Shown piece after piece: positions 22,905-29,695 of a stretch of 30,627 bases of DNA. The notes under the pieces are model-generated. The model was given only the letters and a program-made list of their open reading frames with translations. It ran no database searches and was not told the DNA's origin. Every line of letters begins with the position of its first letter. Positions within the stretch are counted from its first letter, which is position 1. The stretch is from UBA6197 sp047638075 (lineage in GTDB: Bacteria; Pseudomonadota; Alphaproteobacteria; Rhodobacterales; Rhodobacteraceae): contig NZ_JBLJBV010000071.1 of assembly GCF_047638075.1 (NCBI RefSeq), positions 1 through 30,627 of the forward strand, read 5' to 3'. The position numbers and the translations under genes were made by a program.

Positions 22905-24617
22905 TTGCCCCTTCTGCCGCCGTTTTTTCGCCCCGCCATTCTGGCCGCCGGCCTGTTGCTGACCAGTGTGCCCGCACCGATCCGGGCCGAAGATGCAGGG
23001 GCCTATCTGGCCGCGCGACTCGCCTCGATGCAAAATGACTTTGCGGCCGCTTCGGATTATTATTCGCGCGCGCTGATAACGGATGCAACCAACCGGTTAT
23101 TGCAAGAATCCGCGCTGATAGCTGACATCGCCCTGGGCGACTATGACCGGGCCCTACCGCTGGCCACTTCGACGGGTGCGTCTGCCGGGGGCAGCGAAAT
23201 TGCGGCGCTCGTCTTGCTGGCCGATCAGGCGCATCAGGGCGATTACGCCGGGGCGATTGCGCGGCTTGACGCGGGCACGGGCGTCAATGACCTTGTGTCG
23301 GGGCTGTTTCGGGCTTGGTCGCTGGTCGGCACCGGGCAGATGTCCGATGCGACTAAGATTTTTGACAAAGTGGCCAAAAGCAAGGGTGCCCAAGCCTTCG
23401 GTCTGTATCACAAGGCCCTGGCGCTGGCGCTGGTCGGTGATTACGAAGGCGCGGATGCGATCTTTTCAGGCAAGACCGGGCAGCCGATCCGCGCCACCCG
23501 CCGCGGTGTTCTGGCGCATGTGCAGGTGCTTAGCCAACTGGAGCGCAACAAGGACGCGATCGAGCTGATCGATTCGGTTTTCGGCCCCGATCTGGACCCG
23601 GCACTGGCCGATATCCATGCACAGCTTGCCGCAGGTGAGGTTTTGCCCTTTACCATGGTCCAATCTGCAACCGATGGTTTGGCCGAAATGTTCTTTACCG
23701 TTGCCGGCGTGTTGAACAGCGAAGGCAGTGAAGCGGTGACGCTGGTCTATACCCGCCTTGCCGAATATCTGCGCCCCGATCATATCGACGCGATCCTGAT
23801 GTCAGCCAGTTTGTTGGAACAACAGCAGCAATATGATCTGGCGACGGCCACCTATGCGCTTATCCCAAAGGACAATCCGGCCTATTTTGCGGCCGATCTG
23901 GGCCGCGCCAGCGCGTTGGTGCGGGCGGACCGCGTGGATGATGCGATCACGGCATTGGAAGAACTTTCCGGTGAAAAACCTGATCTGCCAGACGTCTGGA
24001 CCCTGCTTGGCGATACGCTGCGCAGTCAAGAACGCTATGAAGAGGCCGCAAAAGCCTATGACAAGGCGTTGGCCCTATCTGGCGAAGATAGCAAAACCTT
24101 GTGGTTCCTTTATTACGCGCGCGGAATTTCATTTGAACGTTCCAAGCATTGGGATCAGGCCGAAGCTGATTTCCGCAAGGCGCTGGAACTTAGCCCCGAT
24201 CAGCCCCAAGTGCTCAATTACCTCGGCTATTCCTATGTCGAAAAGAACGAAAACCTCGTCGAGGCCCTTGATATGATTGAGCGCGCCGCGGCTACCCGGC
24301 CCGACGGTTATATCATCGACAGCCTTGGCTGGGCCTATTACCGGCTGGGTCGCTACGATGAGGCGGTGGCGCAAATGGAACGCGCCATCGAATTCATGCC
24401 GGTGGATTCGCTGGTCAACGACCATCTGGGCGATGTCTACTGGGCTGTTGGCCGCAAACGCGAGGCGGAATTTCAGTGGAAGCGCGCCCTATCGTTCAAA
24501 CCCGAAACCGAGGCAGAGGCTAGCCGAATCCGGCGCAAACTGGACGTCGGGCTGGACGTGGTCCTGGCCGATGAGGGTGCCCCCCCGCTCAAGGCCGCCG
24601 GTAATGCATCCAACTGA
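22905..24617 (+). CDS. Exported tetratricopeptide-repeat protein
   Basis: 570-residue protein with a signal peptide (LPLLPPFFRPAILAAGLLLTSVPAPIRA, cleavage near AEDAGAY) and about a dozen TPR-like helical pairs. The clearest copies lie in the last third: VWTLLGDTLRSQERYEEAAK, AEADFRKALELSPDQPQVLN, IDSLGWAYYRLGRYDEAVAQ, NDHLGDVYWAVGRKREAEFQ. It probably acts as a periplasmic or membrane-anchored protein scaffold; partners are unknown. The start is a TTG at 22905, chosen because AAGGAA sits 7 nt upstream and the signal peptide begins there; another TTG at 22848 gives a non-signal-like extension. It overlaps ispE by 14 nt, an arrangement I believe is common in this order. Confidence 0.88.
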   Translation: MPLLPPFFRPAILAAGLLLTSVPAPIRAEDAGAYLAARLASMQNDFAAASDYYSRALITDATNRLLQESALIADIALGDYDRALPLATSTGASAGGSEIAALVLLADQAHQGDYAGAIARLDAGTGVNDLVSGLFRAWSLVGTGQMSDATKIFDKVAKSKGAQAFGLYHKALALALVGDYEGADAIFSGKTGQPIRATRRGVLAHVQVLSQLERNKDAIELIDSVFGPDLDPALADIHAQLAAGEVLPFTMVQSATDGLAEMFFTVAGVLNSEGSEAVTLVYTRLAEYLRPDHIDAILMSASLLEQQQQYDLATATYALIPKDNPAYFAADLGRASALVRADRVDDAITALEELSGEKPDLPDVWTLLGDTLRSQERYEEAAKAYDKALALSGEDSKTLWFLYYARGISFERSKHWDQAEADFRKALELSPDQPQVLNYLGYSYVEKNENLVEALDMIERAAATRPDGYIIDSLGWAYYRLGRYDEAVAQMERAIEFMPVDSLVNDHLGDVYWAVGRKREAEFQWKRALSFKPETEAEASRIRRKLDVGLDVVLADEGAPPLKAAGNASN

Positions 24618-25575
24618 CGGGCCGGCAATCGAGGTTCTGGCCCCGGCCAAAATCAACCTGACCCTGCACGTTACCGGCCAGCGCGCCGATGGCTATCATC
24701 TGCTGGACAGCCTTGTGACCTTCGCGCCCGTCGCTGACCGGCTGGAAATGACGCTGGCCGATGATGTTTCGTTGATTGTCGACGGTCCCGAGGCTGCGGG
24801 TGTGCCCAGCAATGGCACCAACCTGGCAGCAGCGGCCACCTATGCGCTGGCCGAAAGCAGCGGGCGTGATGGTCGCGTGGCAATGCGGCTGATTAAAAAC
24901 CTGCCGCCAGCATCGGGTATCGGCGGCGGCTCGTCGGATGCGGCTGCCGCGATCCGGGGCGCGATGCATCTGTGGGATCTGCCCGAGATCTGGCAGGCCA
25001 ATGGCAATCTGGCCGTCGAGGCGCATTGGGATGCGCTTTCGCAACTGGCAATCGTCGATCTGGCGGCGCTCGGGGCCGATGTGCCAATGTGCTATCAGCC
25101 GCGCCCGGCCCGGGTGCAGGGCATCGGCGGGCAGATTGCGCCCCTGTCCCTGCCGCCCCTCCCGGCGGTGCTGGCCAACCCCAGGGTCGAGGTCGCCACC
25201 CCCGCCGTCTTCAAGGCGCTGCGTAACCGCCAAAACCCGCCCATGCCCGCCGCCCTGCCAACGTTTACCGATGCAACCGCGCTGATCGACTGGCTGGCAA
25301 CCCAACGCAATGACCTTCAGGCACCGGCGATTGCCATCCAACCCGTCATCGCGACCGTGCTGGCCGCGCTGGCTGGTCTGCCCGGCTGCCGCCTTGCGCG
25401 CATGTCCGGCTCGGGGGCCACGTGTTTCGCGCTTTTCGCGACCGAACCCCAGGCGAAAGCCGCCCACACCCTCTTGCGCGCAGCCCACCCACAGTGGTGG
25501 ACCGCCTGCGGCCCCTTGGGCAACCAGACCGAGCGGGCAAAGCCGCGCCCGCGCCAGGCTTTTTTTTTGGCTTAA
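24604..25575 (+). CDS. ispE: 4-diphosphocytidyl-2-C-methyl-D-erythritol kinase IspE
   Basis: GHMP kinase of the MEP isoprenoid pathway; it phosphorylates CDP-methylerythritol with ATP. In the 323-residue product the substrate motif is APAKINLTLHVTGQRADGYH with Lys16, the ATP loop is PPASGIGGGSSDAAAA (residues ~101-116), the catalytic Asp159 lies in LGADVPMC, and motif III is MSGSGATCFALF. The ATG at 24604 overlaps the TPR gene end by 14 nt. A longer open frame upstream is antigenic to nothing and is only a shadow of the TPR gene. The last ~15 codons (TERAKPRPRQAFFLA) are unlike the family and run through a GC stem and a nine-T tract, so the natural C-terminus may be irregular. Confidence 0.93.
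   Translation: MHPTDGPAIEVLAPAKINLTLHVTGQRADGYHLLDSLVTFAPVADRLEMTLADDVSLIVDGPEAAGVPSNGTNLAAAATYALAESSGRDGRVAMRLIKNLPPASGIGGGSSDAAAAIRGAMHLWDLPEIWQANGNLAVEAHWDALSQLAIVDLAALGADVPMCYQPRPARVQGIGGQIAPLSLPPLPAVLANPRVEVATPAVFKALRNRQNPPMPAALPTFTDATALIDWLATQRNDLQAPAIAIQPVIATVLAALAGLPGCRLARMSGSGATCFALFATEPQAKAAHTLLRAAHPQWWTACGPLGNQTERAKPRPRQAFFLA
25533..25568 (+). terminator. Terminator-like element overlapping the 3' end of ispE
   Basis: Two alternative stems are visible. One is GCGGGC/GCCCGC at 25533-25538 and 25547-25552. The other is AAAGCC/GGCTTT at 25539-25544 and 25557-25562, which runs straight into nine T residues at 25560-25568. The second has the geometry of an intrinsic terminator. It lies inside the ispE reading frame, only 7 nt before its stop codon ends at 25575. 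Confidence 0.45.
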
Positions 25576-25607
25576 ATACTCAATCTGCCTAACCGCGCCG
25601 CCTGCAC

Positions 25608-26630
25608 CTAACGCAGACGGGCCACGACATAATCCGCCAGATCTTCCAGCATTCCGCGCAGCGGATGGGCGGGCAGATCCGTCAGCGCGGCGCGGGCCTT
25701 GGCGGCCCAATCCAGCGCTTCGGCGCGGGTCGCGTTCAGCGTGTCGTGCCGGGTCATCAGGGCGCGGGCGTGATCAAGGTCATCCTCACGCTGGTCGCCC
25801 TTTTCGATGACGCGGGTCCAAAAGGCGCGCTCCTCGGCATCGGCCAGCGCCACCGCCTTGATCACCGGCAGTGTCAGCTTGCGTTCGCGGAAATCATCGC
25901 CGGTATTCTTGCCGATCACGTCGGATGCGCCGCCATAATCCAGCAGATCATCCACAATCTGAAACGCAATCCCCAGCGCGTCGCCATAGGCAAAGAGCGC
26001 CTTGACCTGGCGCTCGGGGGCGCCGGCAATCACGCCGCCCACTTCGGTTGCGGCTGAAAACAGCGCCGCCGTCTTGCCGCGGATCACCTTCAGATAGGTG
26101 GCCTCATCGGTGGTCAGATCTTGCGCGGCGGTCAGTTGCAACACCTCACCTTCGGCAATCACCGCCGAGGCGTTCGACAAAATTCCCAACACCCGCATAT
26201 TGCCGGTCTCGGTCATCAGCTGAAAACTGCGCGCAAACAGGTAGTCACCTACCAGAACCGAGGATTTGTTGTCCCACAGCAGGTTCGCCGTCGGCCGACC
26301 CCGGCGTTTGGCGCTTTCGTCGACCACGTCGTCATGCAGCAAGGTTGCGGTGTGAATGAACTCGACCGTGGCCGCCAGATGCACATGATAAGGCCCGTCA
26401 TAACCGCAAAGCCGCGCGGCAGCCAGGGTCAGCATCGGGCGCAAACGCTTGCCGCCTGCCTCAACCAGATGCGCTGTCACCTCAGGGATGCGCGGCGCGT
26501 GTTCCGATGCCATCCGGTCCCGGATCAGGCGATTCACCGCCGCCATATCGTCGGCCAAAGCCTCGGCCAGCCGGTCATGCGGCCTTGCCGTCCGGTCGTC
26601 ATTTTTCATATCGAGGCCCATCATTCCCAT
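25608..26630 (-). CDS. Long-chain polyprenyl diphosphate synthase (octaprenyl/decaprenyl type)
   Basis: All-trans prenyltransferase that elongates farnesyl/geranylgeranyl diphosphate with IPP to make the ubiquinone side chain. The product of 340 residues has GGKRLRPMLTLAAA, the first aspartate-rich motif LLHDDVVDESAKRRGRPT, GDYLFARSFQLM and the second motif IVDDLLDYGG. Residues before the first motif are small, as in long-chain enzymes (IspB/SdsA/DdsA); most Alphaproteobacteria make UQ-10, so decaprenyl is likely but not proven. ATG at 26630 follows GGAG with 6-nt spacing; ATGs at 26624, 26621 and 26609 are alternatives. Convergent with ispE and divergent from the DUF2007 gene. Confidence 0.93.
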   Translation of the reverse strand: MGMMGLDMKNDDRTARPHDRLAEALADDMAAVNRLIRDRMASEHAPRIPEVTAHLVEAGGKRLRPMLTLAAARLCGYDGPYHVHLAATVEFIHTATLLHDDVVDESAKRRGRPTANLLWDNKSSVLVGDYLFARSFQLMTETGNMRVLGILSNASAVIAEGEVLQLTAAQDLTTDEATYLKVIRGKTAALFSAATEVGGVIAGAPERQVKALFAYGDALGIAFQIVDDLLDYGGASDVIGKNTGDDFRERKLTLPVIKAVALADAEERAFWTRVIEKGDQREDDLDHARALMTRHDTLNATRAEALDWAAKARAALTDLPAHPLRGMLEDLADYVVARLR

Positions 26631-26684
26631 CCCCGTCTCCAACCGTTCTCGACAGGGCCGGTTGATGCCCTTAAGTCTCGGTCT

Positions 26685-26897
26685 ATGAAAGAGCTTTTTC
26701 GCAGCACTGACCCGGTCAAACTGGCCATCGCCACGGCCCTCCTTGAGGGCGAGGGTATAGCCGTGTTTCAGATGGACGTCCACATGAGCGTGCTGGAAGG
26801 CAGCCTTGGGATATTGCCACGCCGGGTCATGGTGCGTGACACGGATCTGTTCATGGCGCGCGTAGTGCTGCGCGATAACGCGATAGGCACAGACTGA
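26685..26897 (+). CDS. DUF2007-family small protein
   Basis: 70-residue soluble protein. It begins MKELFRSTDPVKLAIATALL and continues with GIAVFQMDVHMSVLEGSLGILPRRVMV, the conserved centre of DUF2007 (a putative signal-transducing/regulatory fold related to PII-like small domains), and ends with an RVVLRDNA helix. Function unknown. The ATG at 26685 lies 54 nt from the divergent polyprenyl synthase start. The stop TGA overlaps the next gene's ATG by one base (TGATG), which couples it to the methyltransferase. Confidence 0.85.
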   Translation: MKELFRSTDPVKLAIATALLEGEGIAVFQMDVHMSVLEGSLGILPRRVMVRDTDLFMARVVLRDNAIGTD

Positions 26898-27658
26898 TGT
26901 TTGCCCCGGAAGATCTGACGCAAGACGGGTTCCTGGGTGGTCATCTGATTGTGGCGCAGCCGCGCAATGGCTACCGCGCGGCGATGGACCCGGTCTTGCT
27001 GGCCGCCGCCTGCCCGGCATACGCGGGGCAAAGCGTGTTGGAACTGGGCTGTGGCGCGGGCGTGGCCAGCCTGTGTCTGGGCTGGCGGGTGCCGGGGTTG
27101 CGGCTGGCGGGGCTTGAGGTGCAGCCCTCTTATGCCGTGTTGGCCCGCGATAACGCGGCGCGCAACGGTATCATGTTGGAGGTGTTCGAGGGTGATCTGG
27201 CCGCCCCGCCCCCGGATCTGAGGGCGCAGAACTTTGACCATGTCATCGCCAACCCGCCCTATTTCGCACCTTGTGATGGCACCAGCGCCGCTGATGCAGG
27301 GCGCGAACTGGCGCGCCGCGAACTTACCCCGTTGGACCAATGGGTCCGGCAGGCGCTGCGGCGTCTGCACCCGGGCGGGCAGATCACGCTGATCCAACAA
27401 GCCGACAGGCTGGCAGATGTTCTTTGCGCGCTGGCGGGCAGGGCAGGCAGCACACAAGTCTTGCCGATCGCGCCGCGTCAGGGCCGGGCCGCAGGGCGGG
27501 TCATCGTGCAGGCACGCAAGGGTGGCCGCGGTGTGCTGCGTCTATTGGCGCCTTTGGTTTTGCACGCGGCCCCCGCCCACATCCGGGACGGCGAAGACAT
27601 GACCCCCGAGGTTCGCAAGATTTTGCGTAACGGCGCGCCATTGGTTCTGGATCATTAA
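26897..27658 (+). CDS. SAM-dependent methyltransferase, TrmN6-like (tRNA1(Val) A37-N6 type)
   Basis: 253-residue class I methyltransferase. The SAM site is VLELGCGAGVASLCLG (residues ~46-61), an acidic loop is at GLEVQPSYAVLARDN, and the catalytic motif is VIANPPYF, the NPPY signature of N6-adenine/N5-glutamine methyltransferases. The N-terminal DGFLGGHLIVAQPRNGYRAAMDPVLLAA closely follows the TrmN6/YfiC pattern, so tRNA adenine-37 methylation is the likeliest activity. The start overlaps the DUF2007 stop as TGATG. Distinguishing TrmN6 from related methylases would need comparison with characterised enzymes. Confidence 0.87.
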   Translation: MFAPEDLTQDGFLGGHLIVAQPRNGYRAAMDPVLLAAACPAYAGQSVLELGCGAGVASLCLGWRVPGLRLAGLEVQPSYAVLARDNAARNGIMLEVFEGDLAAPPPDLRAQNFDHVIANPPYFAPCDGTSAADAGRELARRELTPLDQWVRQALRRLHPGGQITLIQQADRLADVLCALAGRAGSTQVLPIAPRQGRAAGRVIVQARKGGRGVLRLLAPLVLHAAPAHIRDGEDMTPEVRKILRNGAPLVLDH

Positions 27659-27727
27659 CCATTAAGCAAGAATTCGTGAGCCACACTGAAATCATGTCGC
27701 AGAGGGCTGTCCCCTCGTGACACGACT

Positions 27728-27755
27728 CACGATATGTGGTCCGATTGATATCGTG
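27728..27755 (+). repeat. Inverted repeat CACGATAT-N12-ATATCGTG in the leader of the YdcH gene
   Basis: Perfect 8-bp arms at 27728-27735 and 27748-27755, separated by 12 nt, end 21 nt before the YdcH start codon. A further CGTGAG/CTCACG pair (27674-27679, 27726-27731) encloses the segment. It may be an operator or a 5'-UTR hairpin; no T-run follows. The structure is seen directly, the function is unknown. Confidence 0.55.
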
Positions 27756-27776
27756 TTCACAAGAGAGGAAGCAGTC

Positions 27777-27944
27777 ATGACGATGAGTTCGCACATCAAC
27801 GAGCTTCGCAAGAAGCACGAGGCACTTTCAGATGCCGTTGAAAAGGCCGCCCGTACGCCGGGCGTTGACGCTCTTCAAATTGCCGAGATGAAAAAGCAGA
27901 AACTCAAACTCAAGGAACAGATCACCCGTCTTACGGATGCTTGA
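27777..27944 (+). CDS. YdcH/DUF465-family small protein
   Basis: 55-residue hydrophilic helical protein. After MTMSSHINELRKKHEALSDAVEKA there is a short turn (ARTPGVDALQ) and a second helix ending KKQKLKLKEQITRL, the classic DUF465 helical hairpin with the terminal LK-rich motif. Function unknown; often abundant and conserved in Alphaproteobacteria. The ATG at 27777 follows GAGAGGAAG and fits the family; the frame opens at 27717 but that leader includes an inverted repeat. Its last 14 nt overlap the convergent EamA gene. Confidence 0.9.
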   Translation: MTMSSHINELRKKHEALSDAVEKAARTPGVDALQIAEMKKQKLKLKEQITRLTDA

Positions 27945-28809
27945 TTGATCCGACGCGGCTTGCCCTTGCGGCCAACGCGGCGCCAGATGCAATCATAGCT
28001 GCCGCCAGCAACAGGTTTGTGCTGGCGGTGGCCATACCCGCCAGCACAAGCGCCAGCGTTGACAAAAGCGGCGCGGCATAGGACGCGGTTCCCAAGATCT
28101 GGATATCGCCGCGTTTCACGCCAATATCCCATGTGTAAAACGCCAGCCCGACTGGCCCCAGCCCCAACGCCAGCGTTGCAGCCCAACCCAATGCGCCGAC
28201 CGGCCACACGGTTTCTTCCAGTGCCAGATGCGCTATCCCCGATAAAGCGGCTGTGGCAACACAATAAACCGCCACCGCCGCCGTCGGCACCTGCCCCAGA
28301 CGCCGCGAAATCAGCGAATACCCAGCCCAGGTCAGCGCGCATAAAAGCGCCAGCCCATATCCCGGCAATGCCCCGGCCCTTGCCCCCTCACCGCTGCCCG
28401 CCACGATCAGCGCCGCGCCCGCAAACGCAATCAACGCGCTAATAATGTGAAGCGGGCGTAGCCGTTCGCCCGGCAATAGCCCCGAAAACAGCACAATCAG
28501 CAGCGGCCAAAGGTAGGCAATCAATCCGGCCTCAGCGGCGGGCGCCATCCGTAGTGCCGAGAAATATAAAAAATGATAACCAAAAAGCCCGGCGGTGCCA
28601 AAGGCATAGACCTGTATCGGCACCGCACGCAGCACGCCAAACCCACCCGATCGCGCCACCCAAACCAACCCGATCGCACCGCCAATCGCAAAACACATCG
28701 CGTTCAGCAAAAGCGGCGGCACAGGGGCTGATCCAACCGTGAAAAGGGCCAGCAGCGACCACAGCAGGACCGCCGAAAAACCAATCAAAGTTGCCTTGTT
28801 GCGCGACAT
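27931..28809 (-). CDS. EamA/DMT-family transporter
   Basis: Inner-membrane protein of 292 residues with ten predicted helices in two EamA repeats. The repeats begin near LIGFSAVLLWSLLALFTVG and near GLALLCALTWAGYSLISRRLG. It has the internal EAGLIAYLWPLLIVLFSGLLPGERL, typical of drug/metabolite exporters of the YddG/aromatic-amino-acid type. Substrate cannot be assigned. The start at 28809 follows a terminator hairpin that ends the phaB transcript, so it probably has its own promoter close by, or depends on read-through. Its stop lies inside the convergent YdcH gene. Confidence 0.88.
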   Translation of the reverse strand: MSRNKATLIGFSAVLLWSLLALFTVGSAPVPPLLLNAMCFAIGGAIGLVWVARSGGFGVLRAVPIQVYAFGTAGLFGYHFLYFSALRMAPAAEAGLIAYLWPLLIVLFSGLLPGERLRPLHIISALIAFAGAALIVAGSGEGARAGALPGYGLALLCALTWAGYSLISRRLGQVPTAAVAVYCVATAALSGIAHLALEETVWPVGALGWAATLALGLGPVGLAFYTWDIGVKRGDIQILGTASYAAPLLSTLALVLAGMATASTNLLLAAAMIASGAALAARASRVGSIKHP

Positions 28810-28827
28810 GGAGCCTCAAAAATACAG

Positions 28828-28852
28828 AAAGGCCCGCAGTCTGCGGGCCTTT
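28828..28852 (-). terminator. Intrinsic terminator after phaB
   Basis: A perfect 11-bp stem AAAGGCCCGCA/TGCGGGCCTTT with a 3-nt loop starts 18 nt after the phaB stop. On the minus strand it is followed by CTGTATTTTTGAG, giving a T-rich tail. This is the clearest intrinsic terminator in the window, placed between phaB and the EamA gene. Confidence 0.88.
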
Positions 28853-28870
28853 CGCCAAATACCAAGGGAG

Positions 28871-29596
28871 TCAGACCACGAACTGGCCGCCATTCGCGGA
28901 GATCGTTGATCCCGTGATGAAGCCGGCATCGTCAGCTGCCAAAAACACCACGCAGCGCGCAATTTCTTCCGGCTCGCCCAATCGGCCCACCGGGATTTGA
29001 GGAATAATACGCTCATTCAGGACTTTTTCATCAATCGCGCGCACCATCTCGGTGCCGATGTAGCCGGGGCAGATCGCGTTCACGGTAATGCCAGCGCGCG
29101 CGCCTTCCATTGCAAGCGCTTTGGTAAAGCCCAGATCGCCTGCTTTTGCGGCAGAATAGTTGGCCTGCCCGGCCTGACCCTTCTGGCCATTGATCGATGA
29201 GATATTGATCACCCGGCCAAATTTACGATCACGCATTCCGGTCCAAAGCGGATGCGTCATGTTGAACAACCCCGACAGGTTGGTGTCCATGACCTCTTTC
29301 CACTGTTGCGGTGTCATCTTGTGAAACATCGCGTCACGGGTGATGCCCGCGTTGTTGACCAACACCGCGATCGGTCCCAGGTCAGCCTCGATCTGCGCAA
29401 TACCGGCGGCGCAGGCATCATAATCAGCGACCGACCATTTGTAGGTCTTGATCCCGGTTTCGGCAGTGAATTTCTTGGCCGCCTCATCGTTGCCGGCATA
29501 GTTTGCGGCGACTGTATAGCCCGCATTTTTCAGTGCGATGGAAATCGCGGCGCCTATGCCGCGCGTGCCGCCGGTGACGATTGCTACTTTGGACAT
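28871..29596 (-). CDS. phaB: Acetoacetyl-CoA reductase PhaB
   Basis: NADPH-dependent short-chain dehydrogenase that makes (R)-3-hydroxybutyryl-CoA, the monomer for polyhydroxybutyrate. The 241-residue product has the nucleotide motif VTGGTRGIGAAISIAL (residues ~8-23), NNAGITRD, the catalytic Ser of INISSINGQKGQAGQ, and YSAAKAG with the Tyr-x-x-x-Lys pair. It ends FITGSTISANGGQFV, as in PhaB. GGGAGGAATC precedes the ATG at 29596. It lies 99 nt downstream of phaA with a stem-loop in between; no PHA synthase is in the window. Confidence 0.95.
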   Translation of the reverse strand: MSKVAIVTGGTRGIGAAISIALKNAGYTVAANYAGNDEAAKKFTAETGIKTYKWSVADYDACAAGIAQIEADLGPIAVLVNNAGITRDAMFHKMTPQQWKEVMDTNLSGLFNMTHPLWTGMRDRKFGRVINISSINGQKGQAGQANYSAAKAGDLGFTKALAMEGARAGITVNAICPGYIGTEMVRAIDEKVLNERIIPQIPVGRLGEPEEIARCVVFLAADDAGFITGSTISANGGQFVV

Positions 29597-29647
29597 GATT
29601 CCTCCCGAAAATTCGCTACTCTTATAATCCTGTTACCGAAATTAATT

Positions 29648-29674
29648 GATACGCGCAACAAAGTTGCGCGTATC
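29648..29674 (-). terminator. Stem-loop between phaA and phaB
   Basis: A perfect 12-bp stem GATACGCGCAAC/GTTGCGCGTATC with a 3-nt loop lies 21 nt after the phaA stop. On the minus strand it is followed by AATTAATTTCGG, so only a weak T-tract. It may attenuate transcription into phaB, or protect the phaA message. phaB also has its own strong ribosome binding site downstream. Confidence 0.7.
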
Positions 29675-29695
29675 CGGTGCTTCATTCGCGGCGAA

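Noticed and set aside
24589..25710. 373-codon minus-strand frame opposite ispE
   Set aside because: Shadow of ispE with low-complexity Arg/Gly composition and no motif.
26631..27020. N-terminal extension of the polyprenyl synthase frame to 27020
   Set aside because: It overlaps the DUF2007 and TrmN6-like genes on the other strand and is not synthase-like; a good ribosome binding site supports 26630.
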